A stretch of DNA of 64,000 nucleotides from Bursaphelenchus xylophilus (taxonomy: Eukaryota; Nematoda; Chromadorea; Rhabditida; Aphelenchoididae): positions 992,001 through 1,056,000 of the forward strand of contig CAJFCV020000003.1 of assembly GCA_904066235.2 (NCBI GenBank), in the 5' to 3' direction. The notes below the pieces were generated by a model. The model was not told where the DNA came from and ran no database searches. It saw only the letters and a program-made list of their open reading frames with translations. Position 1 is the stretch's first letter; the number at the start of each line of letters is the position of its first letter. A program made the position numbers and the translations under genes. This document shows positions 24,501 to 34,311 of the stretch, piece by piece.

Positions 24501-25251
24501 AATATAATTAATCTCGGATTTTGTGGTAATTTTGGGTTTAAAATAATTTTTAAGGTTGGAATAGGTGAATTTAGGGAGTTAGAGAAATACTCGGGATCTG
24601 TAAGTACCAAAATTTTCTGGAAATGTCAAAATTTTGTCTAGTACAATATAATTAGTGTCGGATTTTGTGGTTATTTTGGATTGAAATTAACAAATGAGCC
24701 TTGATTAAGAGGATTTAGGGCTTTGAAATCAAAGTTACTAGCCGCAACAGTCATAATTCGTGGAAACAAGAGTTCTTGTCTAGTGTAATATAATTAATGT
24801 AAAATTTTTGACCGTATGTTGGGTTGTAGCGTGTTGATTGCTAAAATAAGATGTAATGAGGTCAATGGAAGCGGTTTTGACTAAACGCACAAAAATATGA
24901 TTCAAAAATTTGAATTTCTCGCCAATTAAAAAATTTTTGGCATTCTGTTTTAGGGGCCCTATTTGAAGGAAAATAGGTTTGAAATGAAGAAAAATAGGAT
25001 TATGAGGGGAGATTTATCTATGAACACGAAGATTGCCAAAAAATTTTACATTTTTATTATCCATAAGAATTTAAAAAATTTTTGAAAATTTTTGCGATTG
25101 TTTTATTTGATTTCTTAATTTTATGCCTATTTCTTTTAGACATGACATCCTCAACCCAACGAAACAAAAACTCGATAAGGACACGAAGAAAGGAGCCCAC
25201 AAAACGATCCGTGGAGGTAAAAGAGGCGGCCGAAGAGGAGGCAAACAGTAG
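12520..25251 (+). CDS. large Gln-rich, AT-hook nuclear protein (1849 aa, family not recognised)
   Basis: Sixteen exons join exactly in frame: 12520-12529, 12674-12720, 12801-12944, 13593-14435, 14999-15642, 16707-16942, 17029-17330, 17472-17756, 18217-18638, 18937-19073, 19638-21037, 21926-22150, 22266-22486, 23606-23774, 23930-24282 and 25140-25251. Residues 20-360 or so are Gln/Asn/Leu-rich. An AT-hook core (RKRGRPR) lies near residue 590. The middle is helical and charged (VRRFIYEYTVLNLMNEEYA, MDQMYRYRSAFFKQRLGK). A 1.4-kb exon encodes basic, disordered sequence. The C-terminal third is a Lys/Arg-rich helical region (RAKQIKEKFSSLLTI), ending in RGGKRGGRRGGKQ. AT-hook plus Gln-rich plus RGG tail suggests a DNA-associated transcription or chromatin factor; that is inference from composition. 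A segment at 15300-15364 could be an alternative GC-AG intron, because it is open in frame. Introns carry palindromes and MITEs. Confidence 0.72.
14049..14195 (+). repeat. in-frame 33-36 bp coding tandem repeat
   Basis: Within exon 4, the unit QNSALNQLQTS is repeated about four times (AISQLQTTQ, then three near-identical copies, then QTSAHN). Third-position differences show the copies are not brand new. It extends the Gln/Asn-rich low-complexity domain and is likely length-polymorphic. Confidence 0.8.
15730..16645. repeat. 0.9-kb intronic palindrome (foldback element)
   Basis: It fills intron 5 of the 1849-aa gene (15643-16706). The left outer arm CTCATTTTTCTAACAAAAAA (about 15748) and the right outer arm TTTTTTGCTAGAAAAATGAA (about 16621) are inverted copies. 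The match continues inward through TGAAAATCCTTTCTAAT to an axis near 16195. The arms contain a run of GCGATTGGGAAA-like units and the block GGTTTTCGAGGGTGCTGATT, also found in the palindrome at 43.1-44.4 kb. Open frames in it are non-coding. Confidence 0.8.
19376..19611. mobile_element. MITE family B1 in intron 10 of the 1849-aa gene
   Basis: CAGTGGGGGACCTGATCC at the left and CAAGTCCTTCACTG at the right, flanked by TA on both sides. The inner arms carry GCATCCGGAAAGTAT and TTGCCGGATGCAAAATGG. The element ends only 26 bp before the exon 11 acceptor. Confidence 0.78.
21148..21770. mobile_element. nested MITEs in intron 11 of the 1849-aa gene
   Basis: An outer palindrome (arms about 21148-21320 and 21595-21770; shared text TTCCACCAATTCCGCGCCC and its complement) encloses family A material. 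Three family A ends occur at about 21320, 21441 and 21570. The outer arms end in ATGGGTAAAGT-like and TATGTTATCCATGAT sequence. One element inserted in another gives a relative age: outer first, family A later. Confidence 0.7.
22640..23480. repeat. large palindrome in intron 13 of the 1849-aa gene
   Basis: Inverted arms of about 300-400 bp. The left arm contains CGGCTTCGGCTATCCAGAAC (about 22754) and TCTGTCATTTCTGACCACTC (about 22995). The right arm contains GAGTGGTCAGAAATGTCAGA (about 23211) and GGATAGCCGAAGCCCGAT (about 23456). Part of the left arm (TCGCTTTCTTGCTAAATTTT and following) is also repeated directly. A family B MITE occupies the centre. Confidence 0.8.
23034..23192. mobile_element. 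short MITE B1 at the axis of a palindrome
   Basis: CAGCAAGGGATCTGATCC to GGTCCGTCACTG with TA on both sides; at 159 bp it is shorter than the 230-250 bp full copies. It sits at the symmetry centre of the surrounding 840-bp inverted repeat. Confidence 0.72.
24330..24810. repeat. about 145-bp tandem repeat in intron 15
   Basis: About 3.5 units begin near 24345, 24492, 24635 and 24777. Each contains TTGTCTAGTGCAATGTAATT, then text like AACAAATGAGCCTTGATTAA. Non-coding. Confidence 0.72.
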
Positions 25252-26721
25252 GATTTGGACTCAAAATGTAATCAAATTACAAAATGGTCGGCTCAAAGCT
25301 GCGGAAACTAACCCCCAAATAGATTGTTGATACGTTGTTACCGCCAAGTAACAGTAAAGCTGTAAATAGTCCAGTCTAGCTACTTAATCTGAATGCTGGT
25401 CTAATTCTTGCCTAGGGAGTTTTTGGTGGATATTGTGGGAGTTGGGGAGATTTCTGGGGTGGTTTTGAGTTGTATTTTTATTTTTAAAGAGAAAATTTAA
25501 ATTTATGCAAATTTTTAAAATTAAAATTTGGATATTTAATTTTTTTGAATGGTAAAAATTATTTTTTTTTGCCTTTTTCAAAGAAAAATTAATTATTCTA
25601 ATTTTTGGAAGTTCCGAAAATCTAAAAATTTGAATATTCAAATTTTTTCAAATCTCAAAACTAATTTTTTGACGCTAAAATTATCCGATGCCTGTTTTTC
25701 ACAGAAAAACTTATTACGAAAATTTATGCAAATTTTGGTAAATTTCAAAATTTACATAAATTTTCATATTTATTTTTTCTGTGAGAAACGGAGATATCGG
25801 ACTGTTTTAGTGTCAAAAAAAATTGATTTTGAGTTTTATAAAAATTTTAATATGCAAATTTTTCGATTTTTAAAAATTTGAGTATGCAAATTTTTCGGTT
25901 TTCAGCATTTCCGAAAAATTGCATAATCAATTTTTCTGTGAAAAACAGATGTATCGGACTGTTAATTTTTGGATTTTCAAAAATTTTAAAATTTCTTAAT
26001 CCGCCAATATTCGCCTCAAAAATCCCCAAATCATCTCTTTCAAACAATCGTAAGGCCGCGATTTCCCCCCGAAAACAGCCTTCAAATCCACTAATCAATT
26101 TGTTAACCAATCCCCGAAACAGTTGTTATTCATTGTCATCTTACTATTTACTACCTCATTTGCATATTTTCCCTAACCATTTTTGTCGTTGCCCCCCGGT
26201 TGATTGTTGACATTATTTTGCGATGGTCTCGGCATTTTTTCTTTCAATTTTGTTCTATTTTTTTTGTTAATTAATCCATAATTTTTGCTAGGAAAAGAAA
26301 ACATTTGTTACGCGTTGTTCAGGAATAATAATAAAGAAGTTACGGTGAAATTCGGAGAGTTGTAACCCTTTTTTTGGGGTATTCACCTACTCAAGTTTCA
26401 TAAAATTTTTCAAATTTTTATTCATCCGACAAATCTTCAAAAACAATTTATTTATCACAGTAATGGTCATGATGGACAATAAAATCATTTTCATTCCGCT
26501 GCAAACTCTCTAAAACTCGAGAATAGCGAAAACAAAAAATTTCCGCTACGATTTTTTTATTACACTAAAAAATTGTGCACCTGAACTTATTAAAAAAGTG
26601 GAAAAAATCCCGTTTTGAGTAATAATTATTAGAAAAAAATCCAAAAAAAAATCAAATTGAGGAAAGAATATGGCAAAACCTTTGATTACACAAGTTTTTC
26701 GGCTCCGACTTGCGCTATAAT
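25252..26721. other. intergenic region between converging genes
   Basis: AT-rich spacer between the 3' ends of the 1849-aa gene (+) and the PAN/TSP1 gene (-). It contains inverted copies of a short block (TTTTTCTGTGAAAAACAGAT and relatives, about 25700-25960). No exon chain is supported. Confidence 0.5.
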
Positions 26722-29700
26722 TCAGCAGGGGAGCACGCAATAACGGAAGAACGGGCCTTGACAAGCGGCCGGATCCTTGGCGATGCACTCGCGCGACTCG
26801 AACCCAATCATTTGGCCGCCTTTGCAGGGCTGCGACGACGCGAATTGCTGGCAGATCCCCAACCAGGGCGACCACACGTCGTCGGGATGGCCGGGAGCGC
26901 CGTCGGGCAGCTTCTCCACGCGTTCGTTGGAGAGTTTGGGCGGTAGGATGGCTGGGGGAGCGCCGGCTTCGTGTTGAGTGGAGATCCCCACCGGCAACGG
27001 CTGACGGGCAGGGCCCACGGGACCGTGCGCGAAGGCTGAAAATTGAAATTTTAGGGGCATAAAGTCACGTCAAGTCACGTGTAAAACAGAATTTTGGAAC
27101 TTTTGCTCTTGGACAGGTTTCACCGTATAAAATGTCGCATAGTGTTTTTGGAGCTGCCTAGTGGCAAAATCGGGTAGCATGCGACTAAAGTGGGCCCCAA
27201 ACGTTCCAATGACAATTTTTTGTCACATTATGTTACAGTAATCTCCGGCTTTCACTACATGGAGACGTTTTATCGTATAAAATGTGGCAAATTATTTATC
27301 GTGTTGCCTAGGGGCAAAATCGGGAAGTAGTTGACCGATACGTATTCCACTGATCCGTCGCGCAGATTTTTGTCACAATTTTTGTTATGTTACAGTAATC
27401 CCTGACTTTCACTACTTTGGACAAGTTTCATCGTATAAAACGTCGCAAATCATTGATTGAGCCTCCTAGGGGCAAAATTGGGAAGAATTTACCCGAGCTA
27501 TCCAAATTATTTAATGAAAAGCTTTTGTGACATTATTTTACAGTAATCTCTGCCATTCGCTACTTTCAGACAGGTTTCATCGTATAAACTGGCAAAAATC
27601 TGCTACGAAGGCCTAGAAACAAAATGATGGTGCTATGAGCTATTCCATAGCTCTATAATCAATTCTTAACATCTAGTTTTACCCCAACCCTTACTGTAAC
27701 TTTCGGACACCTTTCATCGTATAAAATGGCAAAATCCGTAAAAAACGTTCAAAATTTAAAATTTTGAAGTCGATTCAACTTAATTTTTTGTAATAAAAGG
27801 CTTGCGAAGGTTTTCAGAACCTTCGTAGAGCGTTTCCGTTCAAAAATTATATTAACTTACCATCATCACTAGCTGTGATATCAAGTGGCGCAACTTCCTC
27901 CTCCTTGATCAATTCATGTGGGCAATTCTCGATCTGCATCAGGGCTCCTTTGCACTTCTTGAGGTCCAAACACTTTCTCCTGCGGATTCGTCGCTCTCCC
28001 GCCATCTTGCATTGAGTCCATGGGGCCCAAGTCGTGAAATATTGGGTTTCGTCGTTGAGTGGAGGTGGTGCTGGAGCATTCAGTGGAGATGGGGCGTTCG
28101 GATGGAAAGGCTCGGTATGTAGAACGTTGATTTTGAGTTTTTTCGCGGATTCTGGCGCCCCAATTTTTGAGGGCTTGGGCTCGGAGGCCTTGGAATTGAT
28201 GGCTTGGAAGAGATTTCCGTCCGTTTCGGTGGGTTGCTGAAAGTTTTTGGGGGTGAAAATTGGCTTCAAACATTGTTTTAGGCTCAGAAGTTTGCATGAC
28301 AGCGAAATTCTCAAAAAAAAAAAAAAAAAAAAAAAAAAAATTCCCCAAATTTCCCGAAAAATTTTATTTCCCCTCGAACTCACCAAGATCTTGGCTCCAT
28401 ACAGCTCGGGACGCTTCTCACTCTTCTCCGCTGGCTGAATGTCACTTGGAATGTCTTGGTCGACAATTTCCAATGGCTTCGCCGGCTCTTCGGCGGCTTC
28501 AGTTGGGGGCAACGTTTGAATGTGGAGGGTTTGGATGCGTTGAGTGGTGGATTCTGAAGGAAGAAATATATTTTAATAGGTGTAAATATAATTTTCAGCT
28601 AACTTGATATGTAACTCAGGCATTAGATTTAATGGGGATTTCAAAAATTAAAATTTCCCGCAACTTTTGGCATTCTGTTTCAACTGTCAAAAAAGTCGAT
28701 TTCAAATGTCTAGAAACGTTTTTACTGGTAGTCAAGAGTATATACACGTTACTTTAATCCGAAACCAGGCTAGAATCGACCAAAATTTTCAAAAAATTCA
28801 AATTTCCCACATTTTTTGGCATTCCGTTTCAAGTGGTGAAATTGGATTTTAAAGCGAAAAGGCTGTCGAACAGCAGTCAGTATCATTTCAAATACTGTCA
28901 GACCGTATTCGTGTTATTTTTCCATGTGGAAATTCCAAAAAATCAAATTTCCCGCCATTTTTTGGCATTCCGTTTCAACGCCTAAAACTGGATTTTAAAG
29001 TGAAAACGGCTGTAGAACAGGGTTCAGTGTTATTTCAGACACTTTCAGACCGTATCCGTGTTATTTTGCTAGGTGAGATTTTAAACACTCAAATTTCCCG
29101 CCACTTTTGGCATTCTGTTTCAAAGGCTAAAAATGCCTTGAAACTGCCAATAATGGTGTAAAAAGTTGCTGCGGAGTGTTTACAATATTTTACAAAGATT
29201 TCAGCCTAAGTTTTCAGTTTTTTTTTGTTATATTTTCCATAAGATTTTCTCCTAGTTTCTCCCAAAAAATCCCATTTTCTCATAAAAATATTCGCTACCT
29301 TTAGCATTCTTATCCTCTTTGGGGCTAGTAGCCTCAGTTATTTCCTCATGAATGGGCTCTGGCTTGGTTGATTCATCGACCACAACCTTTTCGACAAGTG
29401 GGGCTTGAGTGGTTGGAGCTTCGGTGGGTTTTTCGGTAGTCGTCTGTTCGATTTTCTTCTCTTCTTCTGGCTTTTCTTTGGGTTGTTCGGGCTTGGTGTC
29501 GTCTGGAATTAGTTTTGTAAAATATATGTAAAATAAAAAAATTCAAATCTCCACTTTTGGCATTCCGTTTCAACTGTTAAAAAAGTCGAATCCAGAAACT
29601 TTTTTACTGGTAACGAAAAGTATCTTCCCGTTGAGTGAGTCCGAAATCAGGCTGAAATCGACAATTTTTTCCCGAAAAATCCAAATTTCCCGCCATTTTT

Positions 29701-32034
29701 GGCATTCCGTTTCAAGGGCTAAAATTGGATTTTCTGGTCGAAACGAGGACTTAGAACAGTCGTAAGTAGCATTTTAGAAGCTATCAGGCCGTATTCGTGC
29801 TATTTTTGCATGTGAATTTAAAAAAAATTCAAATTTTCCGCCATTTTTGGCATTCTGTTTCAAGGGCTGAAATTGGATTTTAAAGTGAAAAAAGCTGTAG
29901 AACAGCATTCAGTAGCATTTTGCATACTGTCAGACCGTGTTCGTGCTATTTTTGCATGTGAATTTTCAAAAATTCAAATTTTCCGCCATTTTTGGCATTC
30001 CGTTTCAAGGGCTATAATTGGATTTTATAGTCGAAACGAGGACTTAGAACAGTCATCAGTAGCATTTTAGAAACTACCAGGCCGTATTTGTGCTATTTTG
30101 GCACGTGGATTTTCAAAAAACTCCATTTTCCCGCCATTTTTGGCATTCTGTTTCAAGGGCTAAAAATTCCTTGAAACTACCAAAAATGGTATAAAAGGTA
30201 AAAAAAATCCCTAAACAATTTTTGGGAATTCAAACTCACTCTTGTGGTTCTTGAAATAGCAATCATTCTGAATAAAGATGGCTCTGTCATCGTCCTCCGG
30301 CTCAGTCAACCCCTCAGGCGAGACGTCATCACTCTCCAAATTGGTGATGCATTCTCCTTCCTCGTAGAAGAACATGGCCGATTTGCATGGGAAGTCGGTC
30401 TCCTTGATGCATTGCGTCATGCAATCGCCCAAAGTTCGGACCATAGCCGTCGCTTGCGCATAGCCCTTGAGGATTTTCTCGTCCACGCGACGGAAATGGA
30501 CCTTGGCGCAATCGGCGGAGAGGGTTTCTGAAAAAAAAATTTTTTGGGGAAGAAAGATTTTGAGTGGTTTTTTTTGGGGGGAAATTGTCAAAATTTGGGG
30601 GCAAAAATGACGCAATAAGTATCAAAAAAATTTTTCAAAGGATAAAATTTTCTTTGGATTGATTTTTTTCTAGTTTTTTTGATGAAAAAAAAAATTTTTT
30701 AAACATGACTTTTACTGTTATCGTTCTCAGCCTATTTCCGAAAAATTCAAATTTCGCGCCATTTTTGGCATTCCGTTTCAAGGGCTAAAATTGGATTTTA
30801 TGGTCGAAACGAAGACTTAGAACAGTCGTCAGTAGCATTTTGGAAACTATCAGGCCGTATTCGTGGTGTTTTCGCATGTGAATTTTCAAAAAATTCAAAT
30901 TTTCCGCCATTTTTGGCATTCCGTTTCAAGGGCTAAAATTTACCTGGCAGAATTTTTTTTTCTCCTTACCTGGCAGACAATATTTTTCATACAAAAATTT
31001 GGGCTTCTTGGTGTCCCTCCTCTCCAAAAGCCCATCCGGGAACGTCTTCTCGGGATACAATTTGCACTGTTTTGTGTCGTTATTGTAGGTAAATGAGGCA
31101 CACGTGGCTGGCTGATCTTGGGGATTCAGGTTCTTCGAACACCATTCCTGGCATTTTTCGAGCTCAATTTCGTCAACGCGATAGGAATAAGAGGCCAGAG
31201 GGGAGACGTGGGGAGTCACAAAGTAGGAGACTCGATCCTCCGGGCATTTTAGGTCTGAAAATAGAAAAAATAGGTGGAAATGGGGTAAAATTATTAAAAA
31301 AATTTTTTTGATCTTTTTATTTTTTAAAAATTTTTGATAATTTTCGGGCATTTTAGGTCGGAAAATAGAAAAAATAGGTGAAAATAAGGTAAAAAATTAC
31401 AAAAATTTTTTTGATCTTTTTATTTTTTCAAAATTTTTGATAATTTTCGGGCATTTTAGGTCTGAAAATAGAAAAAAATAGGTGAAAATAAGGTAAAAAA
31501 TTACAAAAATTTTTTTGATATTTTTATTTTTTTAAAATTTTTGATAATTTTCGGGGATTTTAGGTCTTAAAATAGAAAAAATAGGTGAAAATGGGGTAAA
31601 ATGGTTAAAAAAATTCTTTGATCTTTTTATTTTTTAAAAATTTTTTAAAATTTTCGGGGATTTTAGGTCTAAAATAGAAAAAAATTGGTGAAAATGAGGT
31701 AAAAAATTACAAAAAAATCATTTGATTAATTGATTAAAAAATTTTTGTTTGGTTTTCTTTATTGTTTTTTTTAATTTTTGTTAATTTTCGGGCATTTTAG
31801 GTCTGAAAATAAAAGAATATGAGAAATAAAACAAGAGGATTAAAAAAAAATTTTTGAATTTTTTATTATAGTTTTTTATTACTTTTTTATTTATTTTTTT
31901 TTCATTTTTGAAAAACTTTTTTTCTCCATTTTTCTCGTCAACATACCATCAGCGGGATGCTCTTCCTTGCCGTCAGCTTGAGGCCTTGAAAAAGCCGGCA
32001 CGACTAATATGACGACGAGTAATGCCCACCTCAT
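26722..32034 (-). CDS. secreted PAN/apple and thrombospondin type 1-like protein (574 aa)
   Basis: Seven exons (31947-32034, 30970-31254, 30240-30527, 29299-29502, 28384-28553, 27861-28236, 26722-27035) join exactly in frame. Residues 1-17 are a signal peptide (RWALLVVILVVPAFS). Exons 2 and 3 each encode a PAN/apple-like module with paired cysteines: CPEDRVSYF, CQEWC, CASFTYN, KQCKLYP, then CAKVHF, CMTQC, CKSAMFFY, GECITN. Exons 4-5 form a Pro/Glu/Thr/Lys-rich linker, probably glycosylated. Exon 6 has a TSP1-like repeat (FTTWAPWTQC, RRRKCLDLKKC) and exon 7 a second (VWSPWLGICQQF, CKGGQ, SRECI), ending in cysteines. The function is unknown; extracellular matrix or cuticle adhesion is a reasonable guess for this layout. 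All internal introns up to exon 5 are phase 1, typical of extracellular module shuffling. Confidence 0.75.
27100..27740. repeat. about 150-bp tandem repeat in the last intron of the PAN/TSP1 gene
   Basis: About 4.5 diverged units start near 27112, 27266, 27419, 27570 and 27708. Each carries GGTTTCATCGTATAAAATG, then CCTAGGGGCAAAATCGGGAA, then TTACAGTAATCTCTG. Between the tract and exon 6, 27741-27860 is unique AT-rich sequence. Confidence 0.75.
28313..28340. repeat. poly(A)/poly(T) tract in intron 5 of the PAN/TSP1 gene
   Basis: About 27 consecutive A on the plus strand. On the transcribed strand it is a poly(U) run upstream of the exon 6 acceptor. Likely prone to length change and assembly error. 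Confidence 0.85.
28640..29190. repeat. about 150-bp tandem repeat, block 1
   Basis: Four units share TTTCCCGCCATTTTTGGCAT, TTCAAGGGCTAAAATTGGAT and CAGACCGTATTCGTGCTATT. The block lies in intron 4 of the PAN/TSP1 gene. The same unit occurs in introns 3 and 2. Confidence 0.78.
29545..30190. repeat. about 150-bp tandem repeat, block 2
   Basis: About 4.5 units of the same sequence as the block at 28640-29190, in intron 3, on the other side of a 204-bp coding exon. Neighbouring units differ by a few bases. Confidence 0.78.
30735..30950. repeat. about 150-bp tandem repeat, block 3
   Basis: About 1.5 units of the same sequence, in intron 2, directly beside the donor of exon 2. One repeat family has therefore colonised three successive introns. 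Confidence 0.75.
31245..31815. repeat. about 103-bp tandem repeat spanning a splice acceptor
   Basis: Units begin near 31250, 31350, 31455, 31558, 31664 and 31796. Each has TTTTCGGGCATTTTAGGTCT, then GAAAATAGAAAAAATAGGTG. The first unit includes the true 3' splice site and the first 16 or so bases of exon 2 of the PAN/TSP1 gene. The others are intronic copies of that junction. Confidence 0.82.
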
Positions 32035-32226
32035 CTGAAAGTCAAGGAGTTTTTTTAGCCGCTCTTGAAACTTCAGCGAAAAAACGGCGAAGCTCAGGTT
32101 CAAAAAAAAAATGAAAAAAGGAAAAAACCGCGACCTAGACATTCAAAGTAAAATCAGTCCTCTTTGACACAATCGATGTGACAAAGATGACAAGAAAACT
32201 TATTTATAAAGGTTAGACGGGCAAAC

Positions 32227-32386
32227 TATCAGTCTGTCGGGAAAATAATGAGCACACTGTGCGGCAATCGCGTCGTTGAAGTGAAAAACAACTTGATTTT
32301 GCTGCCAAGACAATTCATTTTCTCAGCGGCGATGCGATTTTCGATGCGACAGAGTGCTCATTATTTTCCCGACAGACTGATACACG
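32227..32386. mobile_element. MITE family A, full reference copy (160 bp)
   Basis: TCAGTCTGTCGGGAAAATAA at the left and TTATTTTCCCGACAGACTGA at the right are perfect inverted repeats flanked by TA on both sides. The interior contains TTCATTTTCTCAGCGGCGAT and TTCGATGCGACAGAGTGCTC. No coding capacity. It upholds the family definition used for the other copies. Confidence 0.85.
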
Positions 32387-33389
32387 AACGGTAACAAATA
32401 AAGTTCCGATTCTGATGAAATTTGGCACAAACTTGCGTGTAAGATAATTCAGACATATCCAAGACCGCTAGCGCGCGCGTTGCAAAAATGACCGAGATTT
32501 TTAGTCCAAAATCTTTTCCAAAAAAATTGTTAAGTACACATCTCGGCCGCGCCGGCAAAGCGCGAGCCAAGATTTTCAGGGTTTTTTGATATGCGGCCAA
32601 TGCCTAACGTGTGTGGAAAATATTAAGAAAATCTCTCCCCCTTAGCCTGGGTCGATGGAAAAAATGGTAAGAGGGGACCAAAGTGAGAAAAATTTTTACA
32701 TGGTGACCCTCTAGGCGACCTCCCTCCAAAAAATTTTTTTTGGTCAGCTGCGCCCTTGTTTCGCACACCTCAAAGCTTCAAAGCTTCGTTAAATTTTTTT
32801 TTCTTTTTATTATACCCAATTATGGGTTGGTTTCGCGTTGAAACCCAAGTCTTTGTCATTTGCCATATAAGAAAAAAATTGTATTTTTCAAAAAAATTTT
32901 TTTTGGTCCCGGAACGAAAACAAAGCTGATTTGAGCTTACAAATCAAGAAAATAACAAGTCAGACAGCTCTCAAAAAGTAATCCTAATCCTCCAGCCGAC
33001 CATTAAAGTTCATCGCTGGCTTCCGTAAAAGTAAAAGTTCGCCCGCCATAATTCGCAAACCCCTCGCCGAGAGCGCATTAAGCCGGCGCGGAATGCGCCA
33101 AAAAGGAGGGGGGAAATTCCGAAATTTTGTCGCAAAAAAGTCTCCAAAACGAATGTTTTTTGCGTTGCTAAGGTAGGTCATTCCCATCAGACCTAATCAG
33201 TGGCGACAGATCCAGGGAATCTGCCACAAATGCGATTCGCCGCCGGCTTTTCGCGGCGGAGGTCTCGCGGAGAGAGAGAGGGGAAAACGACAAATCAGAT
33301 GTTTTTTGTTGGGAAAATCAAAAATGAAAAATTGGAATGGGGTAAACAAAAGTGGAAAAAACTGTTATGCAACTTTTGAAAATTGAAAA

Positions 33390-33800
33390 TGTTGAGAAAT
33401 CCCGATTTTTCGATGAGATTTGGCAGAGATTTACAAAGAAGGTACCCAAAATGCAACGCTCAGATTTTCCTGGAACTTGGCATAAATTTAGAATAATTTT
33501 TTCTAGGATATATGCCAGAATCCTTTCTTGTGCTTTCCAAAAAATGACCGAGATTTTTAGATCGAAATTTGGCAAAAATGTGACACTTTTTTGCCAATTT
33601 TGGCATCAAAATTTTTATACCGATTTTTAGTGCAGAGAGTAATTTTCTGACGAAAAATCAATTTTTTCCGCACAAAACTGACAAAAATACGGCCAAAAAG
33701 TGGTTTTATCCATCACCGCACTTTGGTGTGCTCTCTCGGCCGCAAAGATCGTTGTATACCTCGGCTACGGCTGTAAAGCACAAGCAAAGATTTGGCTAAA
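33390..33800. repeat. dispersed repeat family C copy
   Basis: Shares GTACCCAAAATGCAACGCTC, ACCGAGATTTTTAGATCGAA and TGTGCTCTCTCGGCCGCAAA with the copy at 11.1 kb. Non-coding. Confidence 0.6.
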
Positions 33801-34172
33801 AACTGCTTTTCGCTGTTACCAAGGATTGGCACGGCTCCGGAGCCGGCTCTTGGCTTCGGTTCTGAGCGACTCCGGGTCCCGAGTCCAAGGTTGTAGCCAG
33901 GCTTCCCAGCGTTTAGAAAAGTAAAAATTTCCTGATCTTGTTAAGCCAAAAAAGTAGTGGGAAGGATTTGTTGCATACGACTTGGCTCAAAAACGTTAGG
34001 TGTGTCGTCTCTGGTATAAATAACGTTTTTTTGGAAAAATATTTTTAAAAAAATTCTTGCGCGGGAGCCGGTATCCGCAGAACTTTTTAGATCTTGCACA
34101 GGAGCCGGGAGCCGCAGCCAGAGCCGCAAATTTGGATGTGGCAATCTCTGGCTGTGATCGCAGGAGTATTCC

Positions 34173-34311
34173 ATCAGTCTGTCGGAAAAATAGTGAGCGC
34201 CCTGTCGCATCGAAAATGAATTGTGTCGCGACAAAATCAAATTGCTTTTCACTTCAGCGACGCGATTGGTGCAGCGACAGTTTGCTCATTATTTTCCGGA
34301 CAAACTGATAG
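34173..34311. mobile_element. MITE family A copy
   Basis: TCAGTCTGTCGGAAAAATAG to ATTATTTTCCGGACAAACTG; the interior resembles the 32.2-kb copy. It stands next to a GGAGCCGG-rich stretch. Confidence 0.78.

Noticed and set aside
30244..30531. 95-codon plus-strand frame
   Set aside because: Mirror of the second PAN-like exon, whose cysteine pattern and phases support the minus strand.
32984..33187. 67-codon minus-strand frame near 33 kb
   Set aside because: No recognisable motif, no neighbouring exons, surrounded by repeats.
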